The translations under genes were made by a program, and so were the position numbers. From Cellulomonas humilata (GTDB lineage: Bacteria > Actinomycetota > Actinomycetes > Actinomycetales > Cellulomonadaceae), in NCBI RefSeq assembly GCF_030814415.1, contig NZ_JAUSVB010000002.1, positions 1-64,000 of the forward strand: a stretch of DNA of 64,000 nt, written 5' to 3'. This document shows, one piece after another, positions 55,681-64,000 of the stretch. Under the pieces are notes generated by a model, which saw only the letters and a list, made by a program, of their open reading frames with translations, made no database searches and was not told the origin of the DNA. Positions within the stretch are counted from its first letter, which is position 1. Every line of letters begins with the position of its first letter.

Positions 55681-56016
55681 TCACCCGCGGGTGGTGATCC
55701 GGCTTCCCGTGACCAGGCCCCAACGGGTGAAGCTACCGACGGGCGCCTCGAGCACCTGAGCGCCTCCACGGACGGTCGGGGTGAGCCCCATCGGTCGCAG
55801 CTCACGAGTGCTCAGCACGGTGCCGTCGGCGTCGAGGACCGCCACCTCGAGCGTCTCCAGCATCCCCATCCCGTGGACCGAGTTCGCAGGTCGGAGCAGC
55901 AGAGCGGGTGGGAGCGGCCGCCTGCCGAGCATGCCCCGCAGCCGGCTCCAGTAGGTGTCCGCGACGAGCACGGGTCCCACCTCGACACCGCTCACGACGA
56001 GCTCGTGCGTGCGCAT
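55681..56016 (-). CDS. DUF192-family protein
   Basis: The 111-residue protein matches DUF192 (COG1430), small beta-rich proteins of unknown function, with WSRLRGMLGRRPLPPALLL and ANSVHGMGM. AGGAGG is well placed before the ATG. It diverges from the Tad operon; DUF192 genes are frequently found near Tad/Flp loci in actinobacteria, so a pilus-related role is possible. Confidence 0.82.
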   Translation of the reverse strand: MRTHELVVSGVEVGPVLVADTYWSRLRGMLGRRPLPPALLLRPANSVHGMGMLETLEVAVLDADGTVLSTRELRPMGLTPTVRGGAQVLEAPVGSFTRWGLVTGSRITTRG

Positions 56017-56129
56017 CGGACCTCCTTCCGGGCGGCCGCCAATCCGGTCAAAGGCGTCAGGCCGGATGCTAGTCTCTGCCCGCCAGTTGCCAGGGGGGAC
56101 CGTCCCGTTCGACCAGTGGGGGGAGCACC

Positions 56130-56909
56130 GTGCCCGTCATCGCCGTCGCCCCTACCGACCGGGTCCCCTCGGGGACACCCTCGTGCGAGGCCGACACGGA
56201 GTCGATCCTCGCCGCGATCGCCCAGTTCCCGACCGTCGACGTCGTGCTGCTGTCCGCCGACGACGAGGCACGCCGCGCCGCCCGCAGCGCACGGCTGTCC
56301 CTGGGTCAGGGGCGCATCGGCCTGGCGCACCACGACGAACCCGTCACCGAGTTCTTCGTCATGGCCGCAGCGGCGCAGCTGCTCCCCGGCAACGCGCTGG
56401 GGCTCGTCGACGCCGTGCTGGACGACGTCCGCCGGTCCACGACGACCATCGCGCAGCTCTCCTCGGTGTCGTCGCTCGAACGTCCGACGCCGTCGGTCGC
56501 CCAGCACGTCGCAGGTCTGGTCCCGGGTGCCCGGTTCGTCGTCGACTGGCGGGCCGGGACCGTGCGGCAGGGCGACGCACCCGACCTGCCCCCGGGCGTC
56601 GCGGTCGTGACAGCGGGCTCGGACAAGGCCGTCCCGGGCGAGGTGGCGCTGCCGCCCGGTACCCCGGGGCTCATGGAGCTGGCCTCCGACGACGGCGGGC
56701 GCTGGGGCTCCTCGCGCTGGCGGGAGACCACCGTCCTGCACGTCACCCTCGAGGAGATCGTCTCGACGGCCCTGCAGTCCGCCGGCTCCGCCCGGCAGCC
56801 CCGGTGTCCCTCCTGCCAGCGGGTCGGCGCTGGTCGGCTCTGCGTCTTCTGCCAGGTGGGCCTGTCCTCACAGTCCCCGATCGACATCTCGAACGGAGCG
56901 GTTGCATGA
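56130..56909 (+). CDS. Unknown protein with C-terminal zinc ribbon, first gene of Tad operon
   Basis: The 259-residue protein has no family I recognise. The first 110 residues look like a small alpha/beta domain (VDVVLLSADDEARRAA). A central beta-rich region follows. The C-terminus carries CPSC and CVFC pairs separated by about eight residues, a zinc ribbon. There is no signal or membrane segment, so it is cytoplasmic. GGGGGAG precedes the GTG, and cpaB overlaps its stop by 4 bp, so it is translationally coupled to pilus assembly. Confidence 0.7.
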   Translation: MPVIAVAPTDRVPSGTPSCEADTESILAAIAQFPTVDVVLLSADDEARRAARSARLSLGQGRIGLAHHDEPVTEFFVMAAAAQLLPGNALGLVDAVLDDVRRSTTTIAQLSSVSSLERPTPSVAQHVAGLVPGARFVVDWRAGTVRQGDAPDLPPGVAVVTAGSDKAVPGEVALPPGTPGLMELASDDGGRWGSSRWRETTVLHVTLEEIVSTALQSAGSARQPRCPSCQRVGAGRLCVFCQVGLSSQSPIDISNGAVA

Positions 56910-57604
56910 ACCCGCGTCAACGACGTGGAGCGGTCCTGCTCGTCGTCACAGCCCTCGGTGCGATCGCGGTGTTCCTCGCCGTCGTCGTCTTCGTGGGCAA
57001 CGTCAGCTCGCAGGTAGGCCCCATGACGCAGGCGCTCCAGCTCAAGCAGGGGGTGACCGCGTACCAGCCGATCGAGCCCGACATGTTCGAGGAGGTCGAG
57101 ATGCCGGAGCGCTGGGTCCCGCCGACCGCCGTGCAGAACGTCGCCGAGACCGCCGGGCTCGTGGCCGCGACCGATCTTCCGGAGGGCTCCGTCCTGCTCG
57201 ACGGCATGCTGATCCCGCGACCGGGCGTCCAGCCCGGCTTCCGCGAGGTCGCGATCGTGGTCGACGCGGAGACCGGTGTGGCCGGAAAGGTCCGTCCGGG
57301 AGACCATGTGGACATCATCGCCACCACCGGCGGCGAGGAGGACGTGCCGGAGCGGGCCGAGGTCTGGGTGTCCAACGCGCTCGTCCTCGAGGTCGGTCTC
57401 CCGAGCGATGTCAGCACGTCCGACGACGCCGGCAACTACGGAACGACCCAGGGGGTGCCCGTGACGTTCGCGCTCAGCTCTGCGGACTCCTTGCGGCTCG
57501 CGTACGCCGAGAGCTTCTCCACCAAGCTGCGGCTCGCGCTGCGCGGCGACGGGGACGACGAGATCCTCCCGGACGACGAGCTCGTGTTCCAGGCGGGTGG
57601 CTGA
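56906..57604 (+). CDS. cpaB: Flp pilus assembly protein CpaB/RcpC
   Basis: The 232-residue protein has one N-terminal membrane segment (about 9-31) and an external SAF domain (about 45-110, with VTAYQPIEPDMF and GSVLLDGMLI) plus the RcpC region (VRPGDHVDIIATTG). CpaB proteins are needed for Flp pilus assembly and may bind the wall. It overlaps the zinc-ribbon gene and precedes cpaE by 3 bp. Confidence 0.88.
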   Translation: MNPRQRRGAVLLVVTALGAIAVFLAVVVFVGNVSSQVGPMTQALQLKQGVTAYQPIEPDMFEEVEMPERWVPPTAVQNVAETAGLVAATDLPEGSVLLDGMLIPRPGVQPGFREVAIVVDAETGVAGKVRPGDHVDIIATTGGEEDVPERAEVWVSNALVLEVGLPSDVSTSDDAGNYGTTQGVPVTFALSSADSLRLAYAESFSTKLRLALRGDGDDEILPDDELVFQAGG

Positions 57605-57607
57605 CCG

Positions 57608-59167
57608 ATGACGATCAAGCTGGTCCTCGCCTCACCGAACGACTCCACCGCCGAGCACATCACGCAGGTGCTCGCGGAGGCCGACTCCATCTCGCTGATG
57701 CAGGTCGTCCGGGAGGCCTCGGACGTCTCGGACGCGCTGGAGCGCAGCCCGGACACGGACATCCTCGTCGTCGACGCGCGCCTCGATGGAGGCCGTGGCC
57801 TCGCGGTCGCCCGCTCGATCGCCTCCGCCAGCCCGCTGCTCGGCATCGTCATGCTCGTCGACCAGGCCGGGCCGGAGCAGTTCGCCGCGGCCATGGAGTC
57901 CGGGGCCCGGTCCGTCATCTCCAGCGCGTCGAGCCTCGCCGAGATCGTGTCCCGGCTCGAGACCGTCGCGCAGTGGGTCACCGCCGCGCGCTCGGCGGTC
58001 GGGTCGGACTCCACCCTGGGGCGCGGCGGGCGCGTCATCGCTGTGGCCGGCGCGAAGGGTGGCGTCGGGACCTCCGCGGTCGCGCTGCTGCTCGCGCAGT
58101 CGCTGCTCGGCACCCGCACCGTCGGGCTCGTCGACTTCGACCTCCAGTCCGGCGACCTGGCCGCGTACCTCGGCGTGCACACCCGCAGGTCCGTGGTCGA
58201 CCTCGTGGACATCGCCGGCGAGATGTCGGGGCGCATCCTGCGGGAGACGTCGTACGACGTGCCCGGCGGCCTGCGGCTCCTGTCCGCCCCGAACGACGGG
58301 GAGCGCGAGGAGGAGATGACCCCGCGCGCCGCCCGGGCTGTGGTCAGCGCGCTGCGGTTCCAGTACGACGTCTCGATCGTCGACGTCGGCTCGCACCTCA
58401 CCGAGGCGACCGCCAGCGTGCTGGAGGAGGCCGACCTCACGCTGCTCGTCGTCACTCCCGACCTGCCGGCACTGCGCTCCGCGCGCCGGACGCTGGCGAT
58501 GTGGGAGCGGCTCATGGTCCGGTCGCGGTCCGGCGTGCAGGTCGTGCTCAACCGGCAGAACCGCCGCAGCGAGGTGACCGAGACCCTGGCGGTCCGGATC
58601 ATCGAGACGCCCATCGACGCGAGCGTGCCGGACGGTGGCGCCGCGTTCGAGTCGGCGATGAACACCGCCTCGATCGCCACCGCGGTCGGACCGGCGCACA
58701 CGGCCGTCGCCAAGCTCGGCGAGCAGATCCTGCGGGTGCCCACTTTGGAGCCCGGCGACCTGGGCGAGGCGGAGCCGGCCGTGCCCGCCTCGCGGGGTCA
58801 GCGGCGCAGGCTCCGCGCGGGGTCGTCCTCCGGTCAGATCGCGGTGGAGACGCCCGTCGTCTTCACCATCGCGATCATCGTCTTCCTGCTCTGCGCGCAG
58901 GGCGTGGCCTGGGGGACCGGGTTCCTGTTCGCCCGCAACGCCGCGAGCGAGGGCGCGCGGACCGTCGGCGTCATGCCCTACGGGCCCGACGCCGTCGCGC
59001 TGGCCACGCGGGACGCGACGGACGAGCTCGTCGGGCCGTGGCGCCGCGAGGCCGACGTCACCGTGGGCCCGGACTCCGTGGTCGTCCGGATCGGCGCCCC
59101 CGTGGTGATCCCCGGGGTGTCGCTGTCCTCGACGGTCTCGGTGCCCGTGCAGCGGGACGACGCGTGA
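57608..59167 (+). CDS. CpaE-type ATPase fused to TadE-like pseudopilin
   Basis: Residues 1-130 form a pseudo-receiver and 135-375 a ParA/MinD-type ATPase (deviant Walker A AKGGVGTSA with Lys150, GLVDFDLQSGDL), together the CpaE layout that localises the Tad machine. Residues 392-519 form a complete TadE-like protein: basic stretch RGQRRRLRAG, then GQIAVETP with Gly409 and Glu414, the prepilin peptidase pattern, and a hydrophobic helix. No stop separates them. A GTG at 58781 (codon 392) preceded by GGAG could also give free TadE of 128 residues. Whether it works as a fusion, is cleaved, or uses internal initiation is open. Confidence 0.85.
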   Translation: MTIKLVLASPNDSTAEHITQVLAEADSISLMQVVREASDVSDALERSPDTDILVVDARLDGGRGLAVARSIASASPLLGIVMLVDQAGPEQFAAAMESGARSVISSASSLAEIVSRLETVAQWVTAARSAVGSDSTLGRGGRVIAVAGAKGGVGTSAVALLLAQSLLGTRTVGLVDFDLQSGDLAAYLGVHTRRSVVDLVDIAGEMSGRILRETSYDVPGGLRLLSAPNDGEREEEMTPRAARAVVSALRFQYDVSIVDVGSHLTEATASVLEEADLTLLVVTPDLPALRSARRTLAMWERLMVRSRSGVQVVLNRQNRRSEVTETLAVRIIETPIDASVPDGGAAFESAMNTASIATAVGPAHTAVAKLGEQILRVPTLEPGDLGEAEPAVPASRGQRRRLRAGSSSGQIAVETPVVFTIAIIVFLLCAQGVAWGTGFLFARNAASEGARTVGVMPYGPDAVALATRDATDELVGPWRREADVTVGPDSVVVRIGAPVVIPGVSLSSTVSVPVQRDDA

Positions 59168-59538
59168 GGGCCCGGCTCGAGCAGGCCCGTCGTCGGGCCG
59201 GCTCCGACCGCGGCGCGATCTCGCTGGAGCTGATCGGCTTCGTGTCCGTCCTCGTGGTCGTCGCGATGCTCTGCATCCAGGGGCTCTACGTCGCGCAGGT
59301 CACCTCCGCCGCCCAGCAGGCCGCGCGGTCCGGCGCCCGGGCGCAGGCCCTGGGCCTCGACGTCAGCAACGAGGTGCACCGGCAGCTTCCGGGGTGGGCG
59401 CAGGTCGACAGCATCTCGACCAGCTACCCGGGCGACGGCGTCCGCGTCGAGGTCGCCGTCCGGGTGCCGATCGTCCTGCCCGGCATCACGTCCCGCAGCT
59501 TCAGCGTGACGCGCGACGCCGTCCTGCCGAGAGGGTGA
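59164..59538 (+). CDS. tadE: TadE-like pseudopilin
   Basis: The 124-residue protein begins with a basic leader ending DRG, then AISLELIGFVSVLVVVAML, the prepilin motif with Glu at +5 and a hydrophobic helix, then a periplasm-side-type beta domain. TadE and TadF pseudopilins are processed by the prepilin peptidase and are minor Tad pilus components. The GTG overlaps the stop of the cpaE-tadE fusion (GTGA). With the fused TadE it may be the second minor pilin. Confidence 0.83.
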   Translation: MRARLEQARRRAGSDRGAISLELIGFVSVLVVVAMLCIQGLYVAQVTSAAQQAARSGARAQALGLDVSNEVHRQLPGWAQVDSISTSYPGDGVRVEVAVRVPIVLPGITSRSFSVTRDAVLPRG

Positions 59539-59541
59539 TCC

Positions 59542-60837
59542 GTGGCGCTCCGTGATCGCCTCCAGCAGTCCGAGGGCTCGTCGGACGAGCCCGACCTCAT
59601 CAGCCACTACCGGGACCGTCTCCTCGAGGAGGTGGACCTCGACGAGCTCGCGCGGCTCAAGCCCGCGCAGCGGCGCGCGCGACTCGAACGCATCCTGTCG
59701 AGCCTGCTCTCCGCCGACGGCCCGGTGCTCGCGACGCGCGACCGGTCCGTGCTCATCCAGCGCGTCGTCGACGACGCGCTCGGCCTCGGTGTCCTCGAGC
59801 CGCTCCTCGCGGACCAGTCGATCACCGAGATCATGGTCAACGGGCCGCGCGACATCTTCGTGGAACGGCTCGGTCGCGTGCAGCGCGTCGCCACGACCTT
59901 CGCCTCCGAGGAGCAGCTGTACCAGACCATCGACCGCATCGTCTCGACGGTGAACCGCCGCGTCGACGAGTCGTCCCCGATGGTCGACGCCCGGCTCCCG
60001 ACCGGGGAGCGCGTCAACGTCATCATCCCGCCGCTCGCGCTCGACGGGCCGTCGCTGACCATCCGCCGCTTCCCGCAGCCCTACCGGCTGGCGGAGCTCG
60101 TCGAGAAGGGCAGCCTCGACGTCCACGCGGCGACCCTGCTGGGCGCGTGCGTCCGGGCGCGGTTCAACGTCATGATCTCGGGCGGTACCGGCACCGGGAA
60201 GACGACGTTCCTCAACGCGCTGTCGGGCCTGATCCCCGCGCACGAGCGCATCGTGACCATCGAGGACGCCGCCGAGCTGTCGCTGCAGCAGGAGCACGTG
60301 GTGCGCCTCGAGTCGCGCCCGGCCAACGTGGAGGGCACGGGTCAGGTCACCATCCGGGACCTCGTCCGCAACTCTCTGCGCATGCGTCCCGACCGCATCG
60401 TCGTCGGTGAGGTCCGCGGCGGGGAGACCCTGGACATGCTCCAGGCGATGAACACCGGCCACGAGGGCTCGCTCGCCACCGTGCACGCCAACTCGGCGTT
60501 CGACGCGCTCGGCCGGCTCGAGACCCTCGCCAGCATGAGTGAGCTCGAGCTGCCGGTGGCGACCATCCGCGACCAGGTCAACTCCGCGATCGACCTGGTG
60601 ATCCACCTCGAGCGCGGGGTCGACGGGACGCGCCGCGTGGCCGAGATCGCCGCGCTGGTGTCCAGCCGCCGGGCGGACTACGACCTGGTGCCGCTGCGGA
60701 CCTTCCGGCAGGACCCGATCGGACCGGACCGGCACGTCACCGGTACGTGGACCAGCCACCCGCTGCCGCAGGCCCTCCGGGACCGGCTCCTGCGCGCGGG
60801 GGAGACGGTCGTGGTGGCCGAGGGCGGTGCCGCATGA
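59542..60837 (+). CDS. tadA: Tad pilus assembly ATPase TadA/CpaF
   Basis: The 431-residue secretion ATPase has Walker A GGTGTGKTT (214-222), the Asp box and Walker B region MRPDRIVVGEVRGGE, and HEGSLATVHANS (His box). It powers pilus extension and, in Tad systems, retraction too. The GTG lies three bases after the tadE stop. tadB overlaps its end. Confidence 0.95.
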   Translation: MALRDRLQQSEGSSDEPDLISHYRDRLLEEVDLDELARLKPAQRRARLERILSSLLSADGPVLATRDRSVLIQRVVDDALGLGVLEPLLADQSITEIMVNGPRDIFVERLGRVQRVATTFASEEQLYQTIDRIVSTVNRRVDESSPMVDARLPTGERVNVIIPPLALDGPSLTIRRFPQPYRLAELVEKGSLDVHAATLLGACVRARFNVMISGGTGTGKTTFLNALSGLIPAHERIVTIEDAAELSLQQEHVVRLESRPANVEGTGQVTIRDLVRNSLRMRPDRIVVGEVRGGETLDMLQAMNTGHEGSLATVHANSAFDALGRLETLASMSELELPVATIRDQVNSAIDLVIHLERGVDGTRRVAEIAALVSSRRADYDLVPLRTFRQDPIGPDRHVTGTWTSHPLPQALRDRLLRAGETVVVAEGGAA

Positions 60838-61757
60838 CGCCGGTGCTCATCGCGGCGATGCTGTTCGTCACGCTCGTGCTCCTGGTGACCACCGTGGCGG
60901 TCCTCCAGCAGGACGTCGCGTACCGGCGCCGGCTGCTCGCCGCCGTGGACGCGCGGCCGACGTGGCGCAGCGACCTGCTCGGCCGGATCGACGTCCGGTT
61001 CCGCCGGACGCGCTGGGGCTCGGCCATCGCCGCCCTGCTCGCCGGGTCGGGCCTGGTCGGCTGGACGCCGACCGTCTTCGTGCTGCTGGTGACGGGTGCG
61101 GCGCTGGCGGCCGCGTTCGTGACCTCGCTGATCGCCGGCCGGATCGCCGCGGTCCTGGCGGTCGTGATCGTCGTGGCGTCCTCCCGCCGCTGGCTCCAGA
61201 AGCGCCGCGAGGCGCGCATCGAGAAGTTCATCGGGCAGCTGCCCGAGCTCGCGCGGCTGCTCGCCAACGGAGCGCAGGCAGGTCTGGGCGTGCGGCGCTC
61301 CATCGAGCTGGCCGCGCGTGAGATGGAGGAGCCCGCGGCCACCGAGCTCGGTCAGGTGGGCGCCGAGCTCGCCGTCGGGCAGAGCCTGCAGGGCGCCCTC
61401 GGGCATCTCGCCGAGCGGCTGCCGTCGCGCGAGCTCGTCGTGCTGGTGCAGACCCTGGTCATCCAGGGCAAGGCCGGCGGGGCGCTCGTCACGGCCCTGC
61501 AGAACATCGCGGCGACCCTCGACGAGCGGCGCCAGCTGAGGCGCGAGATCAAGACCGCCGTCGTCGGCGCCACGTTCTCCGGGTACGCCGTCGTGCTCAT
61601 CGGCGGGTTCGCCGTCATCTTCATGAACGTCCTGTCACCGGGCGCCCTCGACACGATGTTCGGCACCCTCATCGGGCAGCTGGTGCTGGGCACGGCCGCC
61701 GCGCTGTTCCTCATCGGCTTCTTCGTGATCAACCGCATCACGAAGGTGAAGTTCTGA
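60834..61757 (+). CDS. tadB: Tad pilus membrane platform protein TadB
   Basis: The 307-residue protein has N-terminal membrane helices, a cytoplasmic T2SF/GspF domain (about 120-260, with FIGQLPELARLLANGAQAG and LVIQGKAGGALVTALQNIA) and C-terminal helices. It forms the inner-membrane platform with TadC. It overlaps tadA by 4 bp and shares one base with tadC. Confidence 0.92.
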   Translation: MTPVLIAAMLFVTLVLLVTTVAVLQQDVAYRRRLLAAVDARPTWRSDLLGRIDVRFRRTRWGSAIAALLAGSGLVGWTPTVFVLLVTGAALAAAFVTSLIAGRIAAVLAVVIVVASSRRWLQKRREARIEKFIGQLPELARLLANGAQAGLGVRRSIELAAREMEEPAATELGQVGAELAVGQSLQGALGHLAERLPSRELVVLVQTLVIQGKAGGALVTALQNIAATLDERRQLRREIKTAVVGATFSGYAVVLIGGFAVIFMNVLSPGALDTMFGTLIGQLVLGTAAALFLIGFFVINRITKVKF

Positions 61758-62638
61758 TGGTCCTCCTCGTCGCGCTCGTCGCCGCCGGCCTGACGGTCCT
61801 CGGCATCGTCGGCGTGCGGATGCTGCGGACCACCGGGCTCGAGGACGTCGAGGCATCGATCCGCACGACCCAGGCGGGCGGCCGCCGGCTCGGCTTCGGC
61901 GCGTTCCTCGACGCCATGGGGTCCCGGTTCCTCGGGACGACCATGCGGATCTACGGCCCCGCCCGGCTACGGCGGCTCGAGGAGACCATCCGACGGGCCG
62001 GCCGGCCGGACGGCCTCACGCTGACCCTCTACCTGCGCCGGCAGGCCGCGTTCGTGGTCATCGGGCTCGTGGTCCTCGTCGTGTTCACGATCATCGGGCA
62101 GTTCCTGTTCGGCCTGGCCGTGTTCGTGCTCCTCGCGGCGTGGATGCGGCTGTGGCTGCTGGGTGCGGGCAACAAGCGGCAGGCGCAGATCGACGACGAG
62201 CTGCCCGACTTCCTCGACGTCCTCGGCGTGACCGTCACGGCCGGCCTCGGTTTCCGTCAGGCGGTCGAGCGCGTGTGCGAGTTCCACACCGGCCCGCTCG
62301 CCGAGGAGATGCGGACCTGTCTGCAGGAGATGAGCGTCGGCGTCACGCGCCGGCAGGCGTTCGTCGCCCTGCGCGACCGCACCCGCTCCGAGGGAGTCGG
62401 CGCCTTCGTCACCGCGCTCCTGCAGGCCGAGGAGCTGGGCGTCCCGCTGTCGAGCGCGCTCGAGGACATCGCCGGCGACGTGCGCAAGGAGCACGCGCAG
62501 CGCGTCCGGCAGGCGGCTGCGAAGGCGGGGCCCAAGGTGTCGCTCGTCGTGACGATGACGATCGTGCCCGGCACCCTGCTGCTCATCGGGTCGGCGATCG
62601 TGCTCGCCAACATGGATGTGCTCGGTGACCTCTTCTGA
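61757..62638 (+). CDS. tadC: Tad pilus membrane platform protein TadC
   Basis: The 293-residue GspF-like protein has an N-terminal membrane helix, a central pair near residues 95-135, the T2SF domain with DDELPDFLDVLGVTVTAGLG and LLQAEELGVPLSSAL, and a C-terminal helix. It pairs with TadB. Its ATG shares a base with the tadB stop, and the histidine kinase start lies inside its 3' end. Confidence 0.92.
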   Translation: MVLLVALVAAGLTVLGIVGVRMLRTTGLEDVEASIRTTQAGGRRLGFGAFLDAMGSRFLGTTMRIYGPARLRRLEETIRRAGRPDGLTLTLYLRRQAAFVVIGLVVLVVFTIIGQFLFGLAVFVLLAAWMRLWLLGAGNKRQAQIDDELPDFLDVLGVTVTAGLGFRQAVERVCEFHTGPLAEEMRTCLQEMSVGVTRRQAFVALRDRTRSEGVGAFVTALLQAEELGVPLSSALEDIAGDVRKEHAQRVRQAAAKAGPKVSLVVTMTIVPGTLLLIGSAIVLANMDVLGDLF

Positions 62639-63830
62639 CGCTGCGGGTGCTGTGGCGCCCGCAGCCCCGCCCGCGCACCTCGCCATCGGCGGGGTGGTCC
62701 GGCTGCTGTGCGAGGTGCGGCTCGCGATCCTCGCGATCGGGCTGGTGTCCTCGATCGCCCAGGGGGGCATCACGCTGCTGGGCGTGCTGCTGGTCGTCGT
62801 GGCGGCCCCCTTCTCGTACTTCCCGGCGCACTCGTGGGAGCGCCGCGGTGACCTGCTGTCCCGCTCAGGGATCCTGCTCGCCTGCGACCTCATCACGACC
62901 GTGATCGTCCTGCTGGTGATCGACGGCGAGCTGATGGTCGTGTACGCGGCGGCGACCGTCGGGCTCCTCGGCGTGATCGTCGGCATGCGGCTGGCGCTGG
63001 TCATGGCCATCCCGATCGCGCTCACGCTGGTGGCCGCGAACCGGTCAACCCCGGGCGACGAGATGAGCTGGGCGGTGCTCGGCGCGGGCGCGGCCGGGGT
63101 CATCGGCATGGCGTGGGCAGGCAACGCGCTCGGTGGTGCGCTGCGCGCCCAGGCGGCCGTCGGCAACGAGCTCGCGGCCACGCAGGCCCGCCGGGCGGCC
63201 ACCGTCGAGCGCGTGCGGATCGCGCGGGACCTGCACGACACGGTCGCCGGTGACCTCGCTGGCGCGGTCATGCTGAGCGAGTCGCTGGCGCGCCGCCTCG
63301 AGCGGGACGACGCCAGCGAGAGCTCCCGTCGCACGGCCGAGCAGCTGGTCGAGACGGTCCGCACCGCGCTCGCCGACACGCGCGCCGCGCTCGGTGAGCT
63401 GCGTCGGGCCGAGACGTCCGTGCACGAGGACCTGGTCGAGATCTGCGAGCGGTGGGCGGCGCGGACCGAGATCGCCTGCGCGGCCGAGGTGGACCCGCGG
63501 GTGTCCGAGATCGACCCGGAGCTCGCGGTCGACGTGCGGGCCGTGGTCCTGGAGCTGCTGGAGAACGTGCGGCGTCACTCCGGGGCGCGCAACGCGTCGG
63601 TGCGGATCGAGAAGAGGGAGACCGACGTGCTGGTCGAGGTCGGCGACGACGGCTGCGGGATGGACGAGCCCGAGCAGGGGACCGTCCCGGACGGGCACTT
63701 CGGGGTGATCGGCATCGCCGAGCGCGCCCGGGAGCGCGGTGGCGACGTCGTGCGCAGCACCCCTCCGGGCGGCGGGCTCCTGACCACCGTGACGTTCCCC
63801 CTCGAGCAGCGGGCGGCGGTGGCGTCGTGA
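62616..63830 (+). CDS. NarL-type sensor histidine kinase
   Basis: The 404-residue kinase has four or five membrane segments in residues 25-175 with no large external domain, so it probably senses within the membrane. A HisKA_3 dimerisation helix follows with His207 in RIARDLHDTVAGDL, then an HATPase domain with LLENVRRHSGARN and GDDGCGM. The ATG at 62616 lies inside the end of tadC (23-bp overlap); GTG 62625 is an alternative. The response regulator overlaps its stop. Its coupling to tadC suggests that it monitors or controls pilus production. Confidence 0.88.
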   Translation: MCSVTSSDAAGAVAPAAPPAHLAIGGVVRLLCEVRLAILAIGLVSSIAQGGITLLGVLLVVVAAPFSYFPAHSWERRGDLLSRSGILLACDLITTVIVLLVIDGELMVVYAAATVGLLGVIVGMRLALVMAIPIALTLVAANRSTPGDEMSWAVLGAGAAGVIGMAWAGNALGGALRAQAAVGNELAATQARRAATVERVRIARDLHDTVAGDLAGAVMLSESLARRLERDDASESSRRTAEQLVETVRTALADTRAALGELRRAETSVHEDLVEICERWAARTEIACAAEVDPRVSEIDPELAVDVRAVVLELLENVRRHSGARNASVRIEKRETDVLVEVGDDGCGMDEPEQGTVPDGHFGVIGIAERARERGGDVVRSTPPGGGLLTTVTFPLEQRAAVAS

Positions 63831-64000
63831 GGGTCCTCGTCGCCGACGACAACGCGCTGATCCGGCTCGGCCTGCGCGCCACCCTGAGCGAGCTGGACGA
63901 CGTCGAGTCGGTCGAGGAGGCCGCGAACGGCGCCGAGGCCGTCGAGCGGGTGCAGGCGGGCGGCATCGACGTGGTGCTGCTCGATGTGCGGATGCCGGTG
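63827..64000 (+). CDS. Response regulator, partial (cut by window end)
   Basis: Only the first 58 codons are in the window. They form the start of a receiver domain with the acidic pair Asp7-Asp8 and the phospho-acceptor Asp53 in VVLLDVRMP. The GTG overlaps the kinase stop (GTGA), so the two are partners. A LuxR-type output domain is expected beyond the edge because the kinase is of the NarL type. Confidence 0.88.
   Translation, partial: MRVLVADDNALIRLGLRATLSELDDVESVEEAANGAEAVERVQAGGIDVVLLDVRMPV

Overview
The window is 64 kb of very GC-rich DNA with almost only G or C at third codon positions, GTG starts on roughly a third of the genes, many start-codon overlaps, and many genes that seem to be translated without a leader. 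WhiB, BldM-like, GuaB3, PadR and Tad pilus genes, together with the order rplM-rpsI-glmM-coaA-glmS-acpS-nnr-alr-tsaEBD-groES-whiD-bldM-guaB, point to the chromosome of a Micrococcales actinobacterium, most likely Cellulomonas or a close relative. No tRNA, rRNA, IS element, prophage or CRISPR array is visible. This reads as ordinary core and near-core chromosome. No gap between genes exceeds 300 bases.

Layout. 1-4034: a 91-bp tandem repeat touching the end of a DUF5709 gene, an ABC-F ATPase, and a divergent LysE exporter / LysG-type regulator pair. 4048-8263: ribosomal genes rplM-rpsI, then glmM-def, then a DedA protein. 8402-13505: a lipoprotein, an unusual TetR-pantothenate kinase fusion, a PEBP-like lipoprotein, glmS and acpS. 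13509-22206: a flavin/F420 oxidoreductase facing a tightly overlapping run of nnr, a P-loop kinase, alr, tsaE, tsaB, rimI and a sulfurtransferase, then a nitroreductase and tsaD (t6A tRNA modification, cell wall and metabolite repair). 22210-25488: a PadR/membrane pair, a GCS2-type ligase and a THUMP-like methyltransferase.

25529-34470: CIRCE-controlled groES without groEL, then whiD, a MerR regulator, bldM and guaB, followed by a methyltransferase, an XRE-MurA fusion, an exonuclease and guaB3. 34570-40413: a fructose PTS operon carrying its own HPr and Enzyme I, so the whole phosphorelay from PEP to fructose 1,6-bisphosphate lies in one unit. 40500-48048: a succinate-semialdehyde dehydrogenase and the phosphoketolase-pta-ackA bypass. 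48328-55606: SURF1, ArfB, a sortable surface protein and a very asymmetric heterodimeric ABC exporter. 55681-64000: a DUF192 gene and a Tad/Flp pilus operon (cpaB, cpaE fused to tadE, tadE, tadA, tadB, tadC) ending in a two-component system cut by the window edge.

The most notable theme is in-frame fusion: a TetR domain on CoaA, an XRE domain on MurA, and a pilin-like TadE on CpaE. The first two place DNA-binding domains on enzymes at CoA and peptidoglycan entry steps, each with an inverted repeat at its own promoter. The third contains a potential prepilin cleavage site inside the polypeptide. These fusions, plus the ABC exporter whose two half-transporters carry complementary defects, are the best candidates for something not yet described.
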